From NCBI RefSeq assembly GCF_958295425.1, contig NC_081136.1:27084077-27148076 (forward strand): a DNA stretch of 64,000 nt, given 5' to 3'. Shown in pieces: positions 47,692 to 59,508 of the stretch; position 1 is the stretch's first letter, and every line of letters starts with the position of its first letter. Source of the DNA: Solea solea. Its lineage: Eukaryota > Chordata > Actinopteri > Pleuronectiformes > Soleidae. The notes under the pieces were generated by a model. It saw nothing but the letters and a program-made list of their open reading frames with translations. It ran no database searches and was not told where the DNA came from. Made by a program: the position numbers and the translations under genes.

Positions 47692-48064
47692 CAACAATGG
47701 GTTGAACCCACAACCATTGAAAGGCACACACATTCAGCTTACTCTTGTCCTATCATGTTGCAGAATATGGGACATGATATCAATATTCTGCAGCCATGTT
47801 GTTGTTTCTCCACAGTTATTCACTTAGAGGATGGTGTAAAAGCACTCTTACAGTTGTTGAGCAACTCATTTAATGACCCACTTGTGTGTTTGTGTGTGAA
47901 CGCATGTGCAGTCAAGTGGCCATTTGTTTTCACCAAGTGTCACTGCCTTAAAAGGACAGCCAGTGTAACTGTCTACCATATCTGTGCATGTGTGTATGTG
48001 TGGAGGGGCATGTGCATGACAGCTAAGAGGTCATGATAATAAAAGATTGTTTTTGCACTTAGCA

Positions 48065-48180
48065 GAAGCTCACGTGTCAGTGCATCATAATTTGGAGTGA
48101 TTAAAATGTGAGACAAAATGCTAAATAATTTCTCCTTAGATCATGACAGGACCTAATTGAGATGTGCAAGTGATTTAAAC
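48065..48180. promoter_or_regulatory. enhancer-like block
   Basis: Repeat-free sequence with an E-box CACGTG at about 48071-48076, GAGTGATTAAAATG, GCTAAATAATTTC and CCTAATTGAGATG. This is the usual mix of homeodomain and bHLH cores of developmental enhancers. Inferred only. Confidence 0.25.
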
Positions 48181-49724
48181 GTGTTTGTGGGTGTTTGAAA
48201 AGGAACCATGTGACTGTGAGAATGTGAACATGGTGTGTGTGTGTGTGTGTATTATTCCAGAAACCCTTCCTGTTTATTTCTTGAGTGTGTTCCTTTTTGT
48301 CCTGTGCTGTTAAATGTTTCATCCTTGCAAAGGCATGATGGGACCCCCTGGGGATGAGGCATCTGCCTGCCCAGCCACACTCTAAATTATACATGACAGT
48401 GCAGGACAGAGTGTGGGACCGTGTGTGTGTGTGTGTGAATTTCTAGATGTCACTGGGTGAAACGTCCACTTAGTTGCGTGACTCAATTTCAGATCTGCAT
48501 TGAGCTGTTTTCAGTTGTATATTATTTGGCATGCCCTGTGTTTGTGTGTTTTTTCATTGGAAAAATCAAACATTTTCTAGTTGACAGAGGGATAGTTTGG
48601 TGTTGTTGACATTCTTCTTAGCTACAGTGAAATTATCCATTCTGGTAAGGGTTAAAAGAAATAGTTTCTTTTGCCAAACCTTGTCCACAGACATGGGTGA
48701 ATCACCATTTTAGATATGGAAATTATATGTAGAGATCATGGACCAAACCATGGCTAAAGACTTTGTGTAAATTAAACTGTTGTGTTTGAAAACAAGCAAA
48801 TAGGATTTCCATGTGTCCTGTGGGTGGGTGCAAGATGTAATGAAGTAATCACGATCACACACCACAATGCTCAACAGCAGTTTTAATATTATGAAGGAAG
48901 ACTTTACATATCGTGGTTTTCATCACCTCAACCATTTTTTTGTGGTTTCAGAGGTAACAGTTGAGCAGGAACTCATCTGTACCAATGCAATGGTGCTATA
49001 AAAGAGAAGGTTGCATAATATGATGCATGCTATGATCCAGTTTTACAAGAAATAGCTGGTAAGCGATTTATTGAATGAAGTGTGTCCAGCCCTGCTATGC
49101 TACTGCAGGGGAGGGGTCTTTAATGTCCATGAACTTTAAAGTATTAGATTTAGATAAGCTGACATATCATAAAATCAGTCACCTTGTAAGTCCAAAAATT
49201 AACTGGCCTAGATTTTGCCATGTTTTTGCACAGTTTTATTCTTTTGTACACTGGCTTCTTCTACTAAACTCATACATGCAGCAGTAAATGGACTCTCAAT
49301 CACATTATCTGGGTGTTAGTCCGACTTTGAGATAATCAATGTAGTCGTATTTTAGGTGTAGATATACTAATTAATGTGTATGGGACATAATCCATTCATG
49401 ATGTTATGTTGACCAAAATGAATTCATTGCTTGACTGCTTGCTCCCCCCTTGCCCAGAGTATCACTGTCTACTGAGACTGTCTGTTCAAATCCTCAACCA
49501 TTAAACTCTATTAATGTATTCACACAGTGTGGGGACATTGTTGTCTTGGAACATGCATTCATTAAAACAAATTATTTTTATTCACACACCAAAAACCAAG
49601 CAAACAAGAGAATCTTGTTTCATTTGAAAGGTTAAATAATTTACCCTCCTTATGTGCATGTGTGTATATGTACTTATGTGTGCTGGTATTTGTGTTTTGC
49701 ACGTAAGGTCTTGCTAGTCTAGTT

Positions 49725-49880
49725 TAAGTCCCATCTCTTCATGCAAATAAGGCTGTTGTTAACCCCAATCAGAGAGGTGGCTGAGCATCAGTCCCACATC
49801 TCTCTGAGTGCTACACACAATAGTCTGCACCCTCCACAGGCCCATAGGTAATTACTGGGAGCCAGAAAGAGAGAGGGCCA
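49725..49880. promoter_or_regulatory. enhancer-like block with POU octamer
   Basis: A perfect octamer ATGCAAAT is at 49741-49748, followed by TTGTTAACCCC (an HNF1-type half site), AGAGAGGTGGCTGAGCATC and GGTAATTACTGGG (TAATTA core). Repeat-free. Inferred only. Confidence 0.3.
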
Positions 49881-50454
49881 GGGGAGTCAGAGTCCCAGGT
49901 AGGGGTGCAGTACATCTCCGTCAGTGTCAGTGTTATGCCATTTATGGGAAACACAGGGCTGGGTTGCATGTTGGGTCAAGTGCTTTATCCCACCACATCC
50001 CTTCCTCCAAAACACACACAGCCGGTCATGGTCTGTCAGGTAATTACAGCACGAAAGTGGCTGTGCTGCTGGTAAGATTAGGAGGTCAGGCCCGCTGTCT
50101 GCTCCCCTTGGGTCTCAGAGCATCACCTCTCTGACAACATCCACTATAAGCTCTGTTAGTAACATGTCTGCCTGTCTTTCCACCTGTTACCTGCTTTGTA
50201 CCACATCAGCTCCTTTGTGCTGAGCTTGGTTTCTGACAATTCAAAATTGTTTTTGTTATCTGAACAGCAGTGGTAAATGGTGATTTCCTAACTCCTAACA
50301 GTAAAATCACATTTGCTGTTTCAACCTGCTAATAGCAACCCTCACAGTTAATTTTACCACTGGCTGTCAGTTTGACTTGAGGGGTGTCTAATAAGTCTGT
50401 TTATTCGTCATTACAATTACAGGTTTTAATGATGTAGAGCTCAACATCAGGTGT

Positions 50455-51336
50455 TCTGCAAACATTTTGGGCAGGTGTTTGCATATGCGCCCATAAATAA
50501 ATTCCAAATATAAATTGTAATTCTTTTTTTTAATCTATTTAAATCAAATCAATATTTGGTATGACAACCCTGACTCAAAACCAGCTTAAATGTTTTAGGC
50601 ACACAAGCAGAAATTGGGGGAATTTGTAGAATTATAGTCAGATGTATGATTAACCAATTATATAGTGCAGGTGCTGTGTAGGAGGCTTATAAGTGGGTGA
50701 AGAACAGTCTGACTCTGCTACCGTGGTGTGATTGTGGACGGTTCATGTCACAGGTCATACACAATAGCAGTAATAAGACACAAGGTAGTTAATACTACAT
50801 CAGTAAGGTCTCTCCCAGGCAATGTTTCAAAGCAGACTGGTTTGAAAGATGTCCTGTTGAAGCTCTTTTGAAGAAGCATAAAGGAACGGACATCCTTGAG
50901 GACTATAGACGCAGTGGTAACTCAGTGTGGCAGATGAAAGACGCATCATACTTACTTCCCTTTGAAATTGGAAGATACCCAGTAGTGCCAATAGCGCCAA
51001 TAGCTCAGAACTGGCAGAAATCAGTGGGACCCAGGTTCACCCATCTACTGTCTGGCCAGAAGTCACATGGAAGAATCACGCCCAAAAGGCCGTAGCTCTG
51101 ACGTGGAAACAAGGCCAAGTGGCTCAACTATGAGTTGAAGTTTAAAAACTGGACTGATGTGTCAAAATATGCAGGACAACATTGGTCCAACTTTGGTTGG
51201 ATTTATAGTAATCTGCCATACTGGTGAGGTAGGTCTTCAACATGGAGCGTGTGGGATTACATGATGTGACACAAGCTAGTCTACGTCCACAGAAGATCTG
51301 TGGTTAGTTCTCCAAGATGTTTGGAACAACCTACCA
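50455..51336 (+). mobile_element. Tc1-like transposon, internally deleted and 3' truncated
   Basis: The left end is recognisable by AAATCAAATCAATATTTGGT and the preceding TTTTGGGCAGGTG. The transposase remnant follows. As remembered, the family keeps another several hundred bases between TGGACTGATGTGTCAAAATA and TGGGATTACATGATG; here only about 70 unrelated bases lie there. The element stops after TGGAACAACCTACC, without the right terminal repeat. No target duplication could be found. Confidence 0.8.
50790..51336 (+). pseudogene. Tc1-like transposase pseudogene
   Basis: Segments in transposase order are visible: the helix-turn-helix part (AGAAGCATAAAGGAACGG ... AGACGCAGTGGTAACTC), the ACGCATCATACTTACTTCCC part, CTCAGAACTGGCAGAAATCA, GTGGGACCCAGGTTCACCC, AGAATCACGCCCAAAAGGCC, GTGGAAACAAGGCCAAGTGG and CTGGACTGATG, the last being the first catalytic Asp region. 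Then comes a deletion, and only the C-terminal GATCTGTGGTTAGTTCTCCA part remains. The reading frame is broken repeatedly (an open run of only 75 codons at 50868-51095). The second catalytic Asp region is missing and the Glu region is out of frame, so it cannot be active. Confidence 0.8.
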
Positions 51337-54300
51337 ATTCAATAGATAGAGATATAGTTATATAGACCCAAAGACGGTGTCTGACTATGCATAGACACAT
51401 TTCTACGCTTTGTAACCATACCCAGTGTTTTACGCATATCACAAATTTTTGATCAGAAGTCCTTTGTGTTCTCTTTTCTATAAACCGCTGTTCACATCAG
51501 TGATGCTATTTATACACGGCAAAGGCAAAATATTTAAATCTTTCTTATAAGTCGAAGAAGCGAGATTGGACCTGCAGTTTCATAAAGCCTGACTCTAGTT
51601 ATCTTTTGTTAACATTATATTTGGGGTTTGAATACTTTTATCCGTCCTACACTGCGAAGACATTGTCCACATGGATAACATAATTTAACTAGAAACAGAC
51701 TTGTGAGTAAAACAGATTATTTGTAATTTAAAAACTTTTTTGAAGACAATTTATAAGGAAGTTGTGATATAGATTCCAATTGGACTTGCATGTTCAATAG
51801 GTGTCATACTTCTTGATTAAAATAAAAAGGAGCAGTTTTTCAGCTGAAGTGTTGCATTGTGGTTGTACAATGATGTATGCGTATAAAGGATCAGTCAATG
51901 TGTTATGCTATGTGAAAATTTCCCAGTGATTTAACTGTAAATAAAAAGCATTCATAGCATTCATTAATTTGCTTTGGATATTAATGAATATAAGATGGAC
52001 CAATAAGATGAGTCCGTTGACCCTGCGGCCATGTTCCCTGATCCTGCTCTCCTCATAACTGTATTCACAGTTTGCACCTGATGGTCTAAATATATTCTCT
52101 CCCACATCTGTTTCCTGTCTACTTGACTAAAGGCATGTTGGGTTTGAGTGTGGTAGTTGTGTACCAATGTGTTGGCAGTGTGATATGATTGCCTTCAACT
52201 GAAGAGCACTTGACCATCCAAAGAACATCAGAGCAATCTTTTCCAGTGGAACAATAATGGTCACCTTAACATCATCACGCGCTCAACCCTGTGGGCAATT
52301 GACGTCCTTCTGCTTAAATGTGATTGGATGACAACAATTTTTCTGTGGTTTGAACAACAATGCCAATGCCTGTTTTCCCCTTGTCTCGCAATAAACTGGT
52401 TAAAGGCCTCCAGTAGACTCTGTATTCGATCAGTTTTGAACGATTAGGTTTGCCAAGCCAAATTAGGTTTGTGGATTGTCAGCCTTTGTGACCCAAGTAG
52501 CCTGGAGGTGTTTTTGCCCTCTTCACTCATTAACTTGTTTCTGTGCAGAGGCATTCAGAGATTTTTGTTTCTGCGTGAAACCGTAAATTCTACGAATCCA
52601 TTCATTGGTAGAAAGGGAACATATTACACTGTTCATGGTCTTTTCTTGTCTCCATTTGATACGTGACTTAGTGAATGAGACATTCATGCACTCCTTAAAA
52701 CAGAGCTGGGTCTTAAATAAAAAGATTATTTTCCTCAGCATCTCATGTGTAACAGAAATCTTTAATGTGAATAGTCTGTGTACCAAAAATAGAATTACAT
52801 ATAGTTGAGCTTTAGCAAACACGTCCGTCATCTATCCTTAACTAAAATATTTACCAGTTTGATCTGATGATGGATTGTGGCATTAAAATAACATTAGTTT
52901 TGACCTCATAGTTTTACCCTTCCATTTTAATACAAAAACAGAATTAAAGTTCTGGAAGGTGCGACTAAACTTAAATTTCACTAATCATTCAAAGCACATG
53001 CTTTTGGGATAGAAAGAGTTTGCCATTTCACATGTACCAGACATGTGCCAATTCTTTTTAGATTGGATATACCAAGCCTGCAGCTAACTACACCATACCA
53101 CAGTGTTTTCATTGATAACTGCAAAATGACAGCTCTGGACACGTCTACCCTGCTGTTTTACAGTCTTTAAAACAGAATTGTAAAAAAATACTGTTTCTTA
53201 AAACTTCAGGCTGTGATTTAGTGCCAACCCATAAAATGTGACCTTTGTAAATGATGACGCTGTTACCCTTCTGATTGGTTCTTATCAGCCACATTGCAAC
53301 TATCAACTGTTAACAAAAAGCCCAGTAAACACTTATTGTCAGTTTCACCTCGCTGTCGGTATAAAGAAAAAAAAAACCACCATTGTAAATTTCCAGGGGT
53401 TGACGTATGGATACAGATTACTTCTGATATGGAGCTGAAACACTCCTCTTGGAGCAGTAATTTTTTATCTGTAAAGGATAATTTCAAATGAAAATGTAGT
53501 CGTGTGGATGTAGCATCTGTTTCTTAAAAAAATATGCTTTTCCCTTAGCAACTAATGTAATTTCTAAAACATTATTTGATGAAGAAAATAGATCAGATCA
53601 AGCCACTTCCCGTTGAACTATACAATCTTTTTCCAAAATAAAAGCTGAGGGTAGAGCCCATTTAGGATTGTAGTTAGGGAAAAACAGACAAGATGAGACG
53701 GTACCGAGTGAGTGTGAGAGAGAGAGAGCTGCCCTTCTCTGAAACAGGCCCCAGAACAGCCTGGGTGAGCTGGGGTTTCATTATTCCCGTCTGTGTGATG
53801 AGGAAAAGAAAAGCGGACGTGAGAGAAAGAAAGAGAAAGAACAGAACAGAGGAGGGGAAGAAGAAAAGAAAGAGGCGTTTGATAGAGCTGTGTGGAGACT
53901 GTGTGTGAATGAGCCAGTGAAGGGCAGCCATTGTCTTGCGGCGACCTCAATTTGGTACTGTACGCTCCTCTTTTTACTGCACTGTCTCGAACCACAATGC
54001 CTCCTTTCTCCTCCGCTCTACTCCCTCTTTCTCTTAAAGAAATAGGGGGATTAAGGCCCAGTGAGGGGAACTGCGTGTCCAGATTGCCAAATATCATGAC
54101 ATTTCAGGATGTGAAGAGAAGACAGCGAGATATTTTAGTAGACGTTTGTCGTTTCTTTTTTTGTTCTTGCATCCCACTTTTACCATAACTGTTGTCCTTT
54201 ATTGTTGTCACAGGTTAGTGTAGCAGATAAGTTAAATGTAACAGTGTTTTTAAGTGGAAGAGTGTGGTCAAGGAGAAAGGCATGGAGGTGCAGGAGGTAA

Positions 54301-55799
54301 AAAAAAAGGACTGTTAGACAGAGTCGGGGAAGACAGCGCAGCTGCACTTCCTGTTTACACAGGCCTTGTTTAAGACAGTGGGAAAGAACAGGGGCTGCAT
54401 TCATCTCTTCTTTTCTACCTCTGTTGACCCCCTTCCTCCTTTTTTCTCGACCATTTCTCCTTCAATTGCTTCTTTTCTCTCTCTCTCTTTGCAGCTGTCT
54501 CTTTTCTCCGCCCTCGTCCCTTGCTGATAAACTGTATCAGGATGAGTTGGATCAGGCAGTTTTAGGCATGGATTTAGTACCAGAACTGAGTAGGTAGCAG
54601 GGATTGACTATTTAATGCTCAGACATGCTGCTGTTATCACAAATAATGACTGCAGATGTGACAGGCAAAAAGATAAATAAAAACGAGTTAAAAGGAAAAA
54701 CAGACTGAAGTTTATAAGCAAGTTGTTAAACTTTTTCCCAGTGCAGTTCATTTATTAGGAACTTACAGTTTGAAAATCCCCATCATTCACTTTTTTTCTG
54801 AAGTAAAACATGGAGCAAGGACACAGATTACCAAACTCAGAAGTTTTGGTTTGCTTTGATTGTGAGTAAACTAACTGTAACTGTATACCAAAGCAGACCT
54901 TGAAGCTGCATTGAGAGAGAGATAAAGGGAAAAAAAACATAGAGCGACAGAGAGAGAGAAAGAGAGGGAGGGAGAGGATCTAAGTTGTTTGTTCCACCCA
55001 CCAAGCCAAGCCCTCCCTGACCTTTCTTTGTGCAGTCGGACATGAGACTGAGATGCGGCGAAAGATGCTCTAGATTAAAAGGATTGTTTCTGTTGCTGCT
55101 ACAGCAAGGAGGAGTGACGATGGACAAGGATAGAGTCCATTCATCACATTTATGCACAAATGCACACACCCAAACACAAACAGACTTGCATGGACTCAGT
55201 AGGACCCCTTTAAGCCACATGTTCTATCTGACTGCAAGTAGATGAACTATAAATGCAACAATAATTATGTGGACAGAGAATAGGCTGAATGTCATGAAAT
55301 GGGAAAGAAATGTTAACAGGGAACAAAATGTGGAAAAACATTTTTCTTTGATCTACTTAAACTTGAAAAGAGAAAGCATTCAATGTTATATTGTGTTTTT
55401 ATTGTGTATAGTCAATCAAATGCAAGTTGCTGCTTTCAAGGTTTTGGTTGCTATTTTGTGCTTCTTTGCACATTGTGGGCATTTGATTAAATTTGTACAT
55501 ACTTTACATAATGTATGATGTGGAGATGTAGCCTTTTTTGAGTTGTGGACAATGAAAAATGTATGCTCTGAAACCTGAAAGAAAATTAAGTTTCCTTTTC
55601 ATTGGCTGTTATTGCATAGGAGCTTTTCACATTCATTCCTAACTGCAAGACCTTGTATTTCAAAAATGACATGCTTATTTACAGCGTTTACAAGTTATGA
55701 ATTCAGGCTATTTACATGGATTCTCTGAGAAATTAACATTAGGGTCTAGGACAAGGACACTGCCCTAGACTTGTAGAGGCCTGACTACATCTTAGCAAA
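51337..55799. other. non-coding stretch, no gene seen
   Basis: About 4.5 kb. A complex block near 52170-52330 and another near 53930-54110 are possible but weak regulatory candidates. The second lies beside a purine-rich tract (53800-53880) that produces a 159-codon minus frame of no significance. Further CT/GA-rich patches occur at 54410-54500 and 54905-54975. A (GAGT)-like GA tract is at about 53715-53730. Confidence 0.5.
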
Positions 55800-55895
55800 C
55801 ATCCTCCCTGCTGAAGTGTCCTTGAGCAAGACACAGAATCCCTGACAGCTGCAAGAGGGCAGGTCGCCAACTGACCCTGTGTTCTGACCTTCCTC
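55800..55895. repeat. dispersed teleost repeat fragment
   Basis: CTGCTGAAGTGTCCTTGAGC, AAGACACAGAATCCCTGACA, GCTGCAAGAGGGCAGGTCG and AACTGACCCTGTG follow the order of a common fish repeat as remembered. Class and ends are uncertain; nearby sequence to about 56100 may belong to it. Confidence 0.5.
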
Positions 55896-56281
55896 TACTG
55901 TAGAGACGAGCATCTATTGCATTTTTCCATGCAATATTGATCACCCAAAGGAGGATATTCTTTTTTGCCACACACTTTTCTGGTAAGTCAGTGTGCAGGG
56001 TCAGATTTGGAACAGTGCCTCTAGAAAGTGTTTGCTCAAGGACCCTCCACCCACCACAAGAGAAAGAATCAAACCTATGTCACTCAAAACCCTATTTTTG
56101 TTTTACCCAGGAATAGGAACCTTCATCCCACAATCGGAAGGTTAGAGGTCAATTTTTGTAGGAGCATGTACACTACAACTACTCTCGAATAAGCCATAAA
56201 ACTTGAAAATTTAACCAACTCCTGTCTTTTAACAACTTTGTTACTTAAATTGAACTTTGTCTCCGTGAAGACAACTTTTCT

Positions 56282-56372
56282 TAAAGGTTCAATGTGTAAG
56301 AACTATTGACATCTAATGGTGAAACTGCAGACTGAAACAAACACCTCTACTCACCCCGCCCTCTCCCAACCA
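56282..56372. mobile_element. miniature-element fragment (GGTTCAATGTGTAAG family)
   Basis: AAAGGTTCAATGTGTAAGAA, TTGACATCTAATGGTGAAAC, TGCAGACTGAAACAAACACC and CACCCCGCCCTCTCCC match in order the start of a common teleost miniature element as I remember it. Sequence to about 56560 may be its continuation. The right end was not found, possibly because the RTE fragment lies there. Confidence 0.55.
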
Positions 56373-56578
56373 TGTCACAGAACGAGGGTGGCCTTTGCAT
56401 ACCAACAAAGATATCAAGCTACTGCCTCAAAATGCGAAATACATTCTCTGACTGGTTTGTCAGTTCAAGTAAAGCAAGGCCTTTGTCTGAAATAAATATA
56501 AAGGCTTTTACTAAAGCTATGAATACAAAACCTTTTCTTTTTTTTGTATTTCAAAACTTTTATACCCTTGCACAAAGA

Positions 56579-57013
56579 AGTATGTGAGGCTGGTGCAGGA
56601 CATGTATGAGGACAGTGACAGTGTTGAGGTGTGGAGTGACAGGTGGGTTCAAAGTGGAAGTGGGATTGCATTAGGGATCAGAGCCCCTTCTTGTTTGCAA
56701 TAGTGATAGACAGGTTGGCAGATGAGGTCAAACAGGATCTGCTCTCACTGTAATCTGCAGTGAGAGTAGGGGACAGGTGGGAGAGAGCCTGGAGAGGTGG
56801 AGGTATGCACTGGAGAGAAGAGGAATGAAATGGTAATGGGAGCAAGACAGAATACCTCTGTGTAAATGACAGTGAGACAGGTGGTACAGTGGAGGTGCAA
56901 GGAGTAGAGGTAGCAAAAGTGGATGAGTTTAAATACCTGGGGTCAATGTAAGCAATGGACAGTGCACAAGAGAGGTGAAGAAGAGAGTGCAGGCAGGGTG
57001 GAGTTGGTAGAGA
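56579..57013 (+). pseudogene. RTE-type LINE reverse-transcriptase remnant
   Basis: The frame from 56585 reads VRLVQDMYEDS, part of the fingers/palm region of RTE-clade reverse transcriptases. DNA then follows the family order: GTGGAAGTGGGATTGCATTA (with TAG in place of a Gln codon), CCCCTTCTTGTTTGCA, ACAGGTTGGCAGATGAGGTC, TGAGAGTAGGGGACAGGTG, GAGAGCCTGGAGAGGTGGAG, GAGTTTAAATACCTGGGGTC and GAGAGTGCAGGCAGGGTGG. The bases that should encode the FADD catalytic motif, just before the CTGCAGTGAGAGTAGG part, are missing. Several frameshifts and a stop are present. It is a dead, doubly truncated copy. Family assignment is from memory. Confidence 0.75.
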
Positions 57014-57229
57014 TTCAAATTTTACGAAGATCTACTCTGGTCATTCATTATGAAAATAGACAAGTATCTTTATGTATCCATGAAGTTGTAAATACATCAG
57101 GCCAGTTTTGAGTCATGGTGGAGCCCTTTACCAACTCATGGGACTTTGGAAGTTCATGTTCATCTGAACGATTCTTTGTAGACTCTACCATCTCACTTTT
57201 TTGGGGAGAGCCAACAGTTTCACAAGGAG

Positions 57230-57415
57230 GGAAACTGCCGTTGTGTTGGACTGGCTGCCAAACAATGACCGAAGAAGCTCAGATCTCAATTAGCAGAGGG
57301 AGAAATACTCAATTCTATGCTAACCTGCAGAAGCTGTTCTTTTTTTCTGGAATATGTATTAATGTATGGTCATTATAGCATGTCTAAAACAATAAGTTTA
57401 ATGGTGGCCTGAGTG
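57230..57415 (+). mobile_element. possible Tc1-like 3' end
   Basis: TTGGACTGGC ... CTCAGATCTCAATTAG resembles the DW...SPDLN part of Tc1-like transposases, and GCCTGAGTGTTTGCACAGTACTGT at 57399-57433 resembles a Tc1 terminal repeat ending in CACAGTACTGT. The part between is not recognised. It is not the continuation of the relic at 50455-51336. Confidence 0.4.
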
Positions 57416-57433
57416 TTTGCACAGTACTGTTTC

Positions 57434-57664
57434 TAAACCTTAAAATCACATGTAATCTCTCATAAAATTGATCCCTATTCTGCTAAAACAGTAGGTGCTT
57501 AAAACATTACCAAGCCTCAATCAGAGCAGGCTTAAAGTCTAGGTAACTGATGAGTAAAATAAAAATCACAACAGTAATGAGTGCTTTGTGTCTAAACAAC
57601 TCACATGCTCCAAATAACAAAGAGTAAAAAAATCTTCTAAAATAATTACCTTCAAATTTCTAAA
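57434..57664. other. non-coding stretch
   Basis: AT-rich sequence; nothing recognised. Confidence 0.6.
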
Positions 57665-57960
57665 CAAACTTTTTATTCAGCGCTGCGTTTGCCTCATTCC
57701 CAAACCCCCATTTGGATTTTCAATTGCAATTCATTTTGATTAAAGACGTTAATAAACCATCTTTGATGGTGTCCTTTGTTAGCATGGCCTTCTTTTGGCT
57801 AAAAAACACATTCTCTTGAGTCTCCCCATGTAATGAAGATTGAAGATTAAACAACAGGAAGGAGCCGTTATTTTTGTCAGGGAATTAAAGTACCATCAAT
57901 CTCACTTAATCACCATCCTAATATGTCCTCAGACGCCAACAGAAAGCTGTTTTGCAGCTC
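57665..57960. promoter_or_regulatory. enhancer-like block with TCF/LEF and homeodomain sites
   Basis: Repeat-free, about 300 bp. It contains TTGATTAAAG and CTTTGAT at 57761-57767, both TCF/LEF-type cores, the second inside CCATC-TTT-GATGG, a small palindrome. GTTAATAAACC, GGGAATTAAAG and CACTTAATCACC add homeodomain and forkhead-type cores. The texture is that of a conserved non-coding element; conservation is not tested. Confidence 0.35.
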
Positions 57961-58365
57961 AAGGTTAACATGCTTTGTTCTGTGGAAAGCAAAGGGAGAG
58001 TGGAGAAGGACAGACACAGAATTGATGTATGAAGCTACTTTTGCACGATTTGAATTGTTTTTGTTCAGTGTGGACAAACTGTTGTGTTGGTGGAATGGGG
58101 TGAGCGGGTCAATGTAGAAAGAAATAGCGGCTAATATTTGGTCTGTAATTATCTCTGCATGTTTGCCTGCTCATTTCCTGTAGATACAGAGAAGAACTTA
58201 AGAGAAGGGCCAGTGATTTACTGCTGTAGCTTTCAAACAGGTGGTGCAGTTTGTCCTTGATGGCCAACAAAGCCTCTCTGCCACAGCATTTGTCTTTGTA
58301 TACCCTTTTTTGCACGATTGCAAATGATGACCAGATCATTAGCCTTCATATATACTTCACCATCA
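57961..58365. other. non-coding stretch
   Basis: Ordinary sequence. The 64- and 76-codon frames are not protein-like. Confidence 0.55.
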
Positions 58366-58583
58366 TTATTAATCAATTACTAAATTTCTTGTCAACTATT
58401 TTGATAATCGATTAATGGGTTTGAGTGTTTTTTAATTAATTGAAACAAGCTTTCTGATTTTTCAGCATCTTAAATATGGATATTTTCTGGTTTCTTTCCT
58501 CCATATAACAAAGAAATGAAATAAGACAAGACATTCGAGAACATCATCATTTCCAGGTTTGGTACACACAGATCAACATTTTA
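58366..58583. mobile_element. hAT miniature element (ATAATCGATTAAT family)
   Basis: TTGATAATCGATTAATGGGT, TTTAATTAATTGAAACAAGC, TTTCTGATTTTTCAGCATC, TTAAATATGGATATTTTCTG, GTTTCTTTCCTCCATATAAC and CACAGATCAACATTTT are in the order of the common teleost family as remembered. They read opposite to the copy at 20181-20470. Termini are decayed; an L2 tail abuts on the right. Confidence 0.7.
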
Positions 58584-58590
58584 AGGACCA

Positions 58591-58694
58591 ATCATTCACT
58601 CTCATTCAGCTTTTATCGCTGTATCCTCCACATGAGGGTCGCTGGTTCCAGTCTCAGCCGACATAGGGTGAAAGGTGGGGTACAGCCTGGACAG
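58591..58694 (-). mobile_element. L2-type LINE 3' tail, reverse orientation
   Basis: ATTCACTCTCATTCAGC, TCCTCCACATGAGGGTCGC, CAGTCTCAGCCGACATAGGG and TACAGCCTGGAC are the reverse complement of the tail at 29283-29393. Confidence 0.75.
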
Positions 58695-59508
58695 TTCACA
58701 GTACATTTTACTGTTAAAGGTCTAAAGGGAACATTGCCCCCCGGAAATCTTCACATTATGAAATTTGGACCTTGTTAAAAAAATTTCGGACACCCTATGT
58801 AAATCCTCACATATGAGAATTCTTGATGATAATGAAATAATTCATATAAATGAAATGAAAATAGGGAAAAATATTTTTTATTAGTGCAAAAGTATGCATT
58901 GTAACATGAGAACATTTATGGTACTGGATCTTTCAGTATAATGTAACTAGAGGAACCTGAGAAAGAATAACACTACTTTCTCTGTAAACCACCTGTTTAC
59001 AGCCTCACAGCTCAATATCTGTATGACAGGAGTCTATGTTTGAGATGGAGAGATTGCTTCAGGTCATCTATCTGAAATGGGTGCATCTTTCATACCCAAA
59101 ATGTGACAATTTTAAATACCTATGGATGGAAGTCATAAGTCAGCAGTTTTTCCTACAAAACTTTTTGAAAATGGCAAGAAAAAGATAGTTTACATTTCAT
59201 GCCGTTTCCATGTGGGTGTGGCCTGAATATGAACGCTCCTCACCATCCTAACCTCACAACCATTCACAACATCTTTATCTTTCACGGTTTCACCACAGTG
59301 AATAACAATTAATATGGATGCCAGCAGCAGATGTGATACAAACAGATACAAACATGAGTTTGGAGGATAAAAGTTGATCCAAATACATCAACAATCACAT
59401 TTTATGATGACTCATGAGCAGATGATTAAATTAATGGTTTAGGATTTGTTTTTCATGAAAATGTATGTTTCTATAACTTCCACTGCTGTTCCTTTTGGCT
59501 TTCTGTAG
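58695..59508. other. non-coding stretch
   Basis: AT-rich, no open frame of note. Its right end is the pyrimidine-rich acceptor tract of the candidate exon. Confidence 0.55.

Larger units (their letters stand above)
47692..50454. other. non-coding stretch with enhancer-like blocks
   Basis: No gene. Listed separately are blocks at 48065-48180 and 49725-49880. GT microsatellites of 8-10 units lie at about 48233-48251 and 48421-48437. The frames at 47755-48036 and 49808-50134 have no domain. Confidence 0.55.

Noticed and set aside
53618..54097. 159-codon minus-strand frame
   Set aside because: Leu/Ser/Phe-rich because it reads the complement of a purine-rich tract; no domain or splice support.
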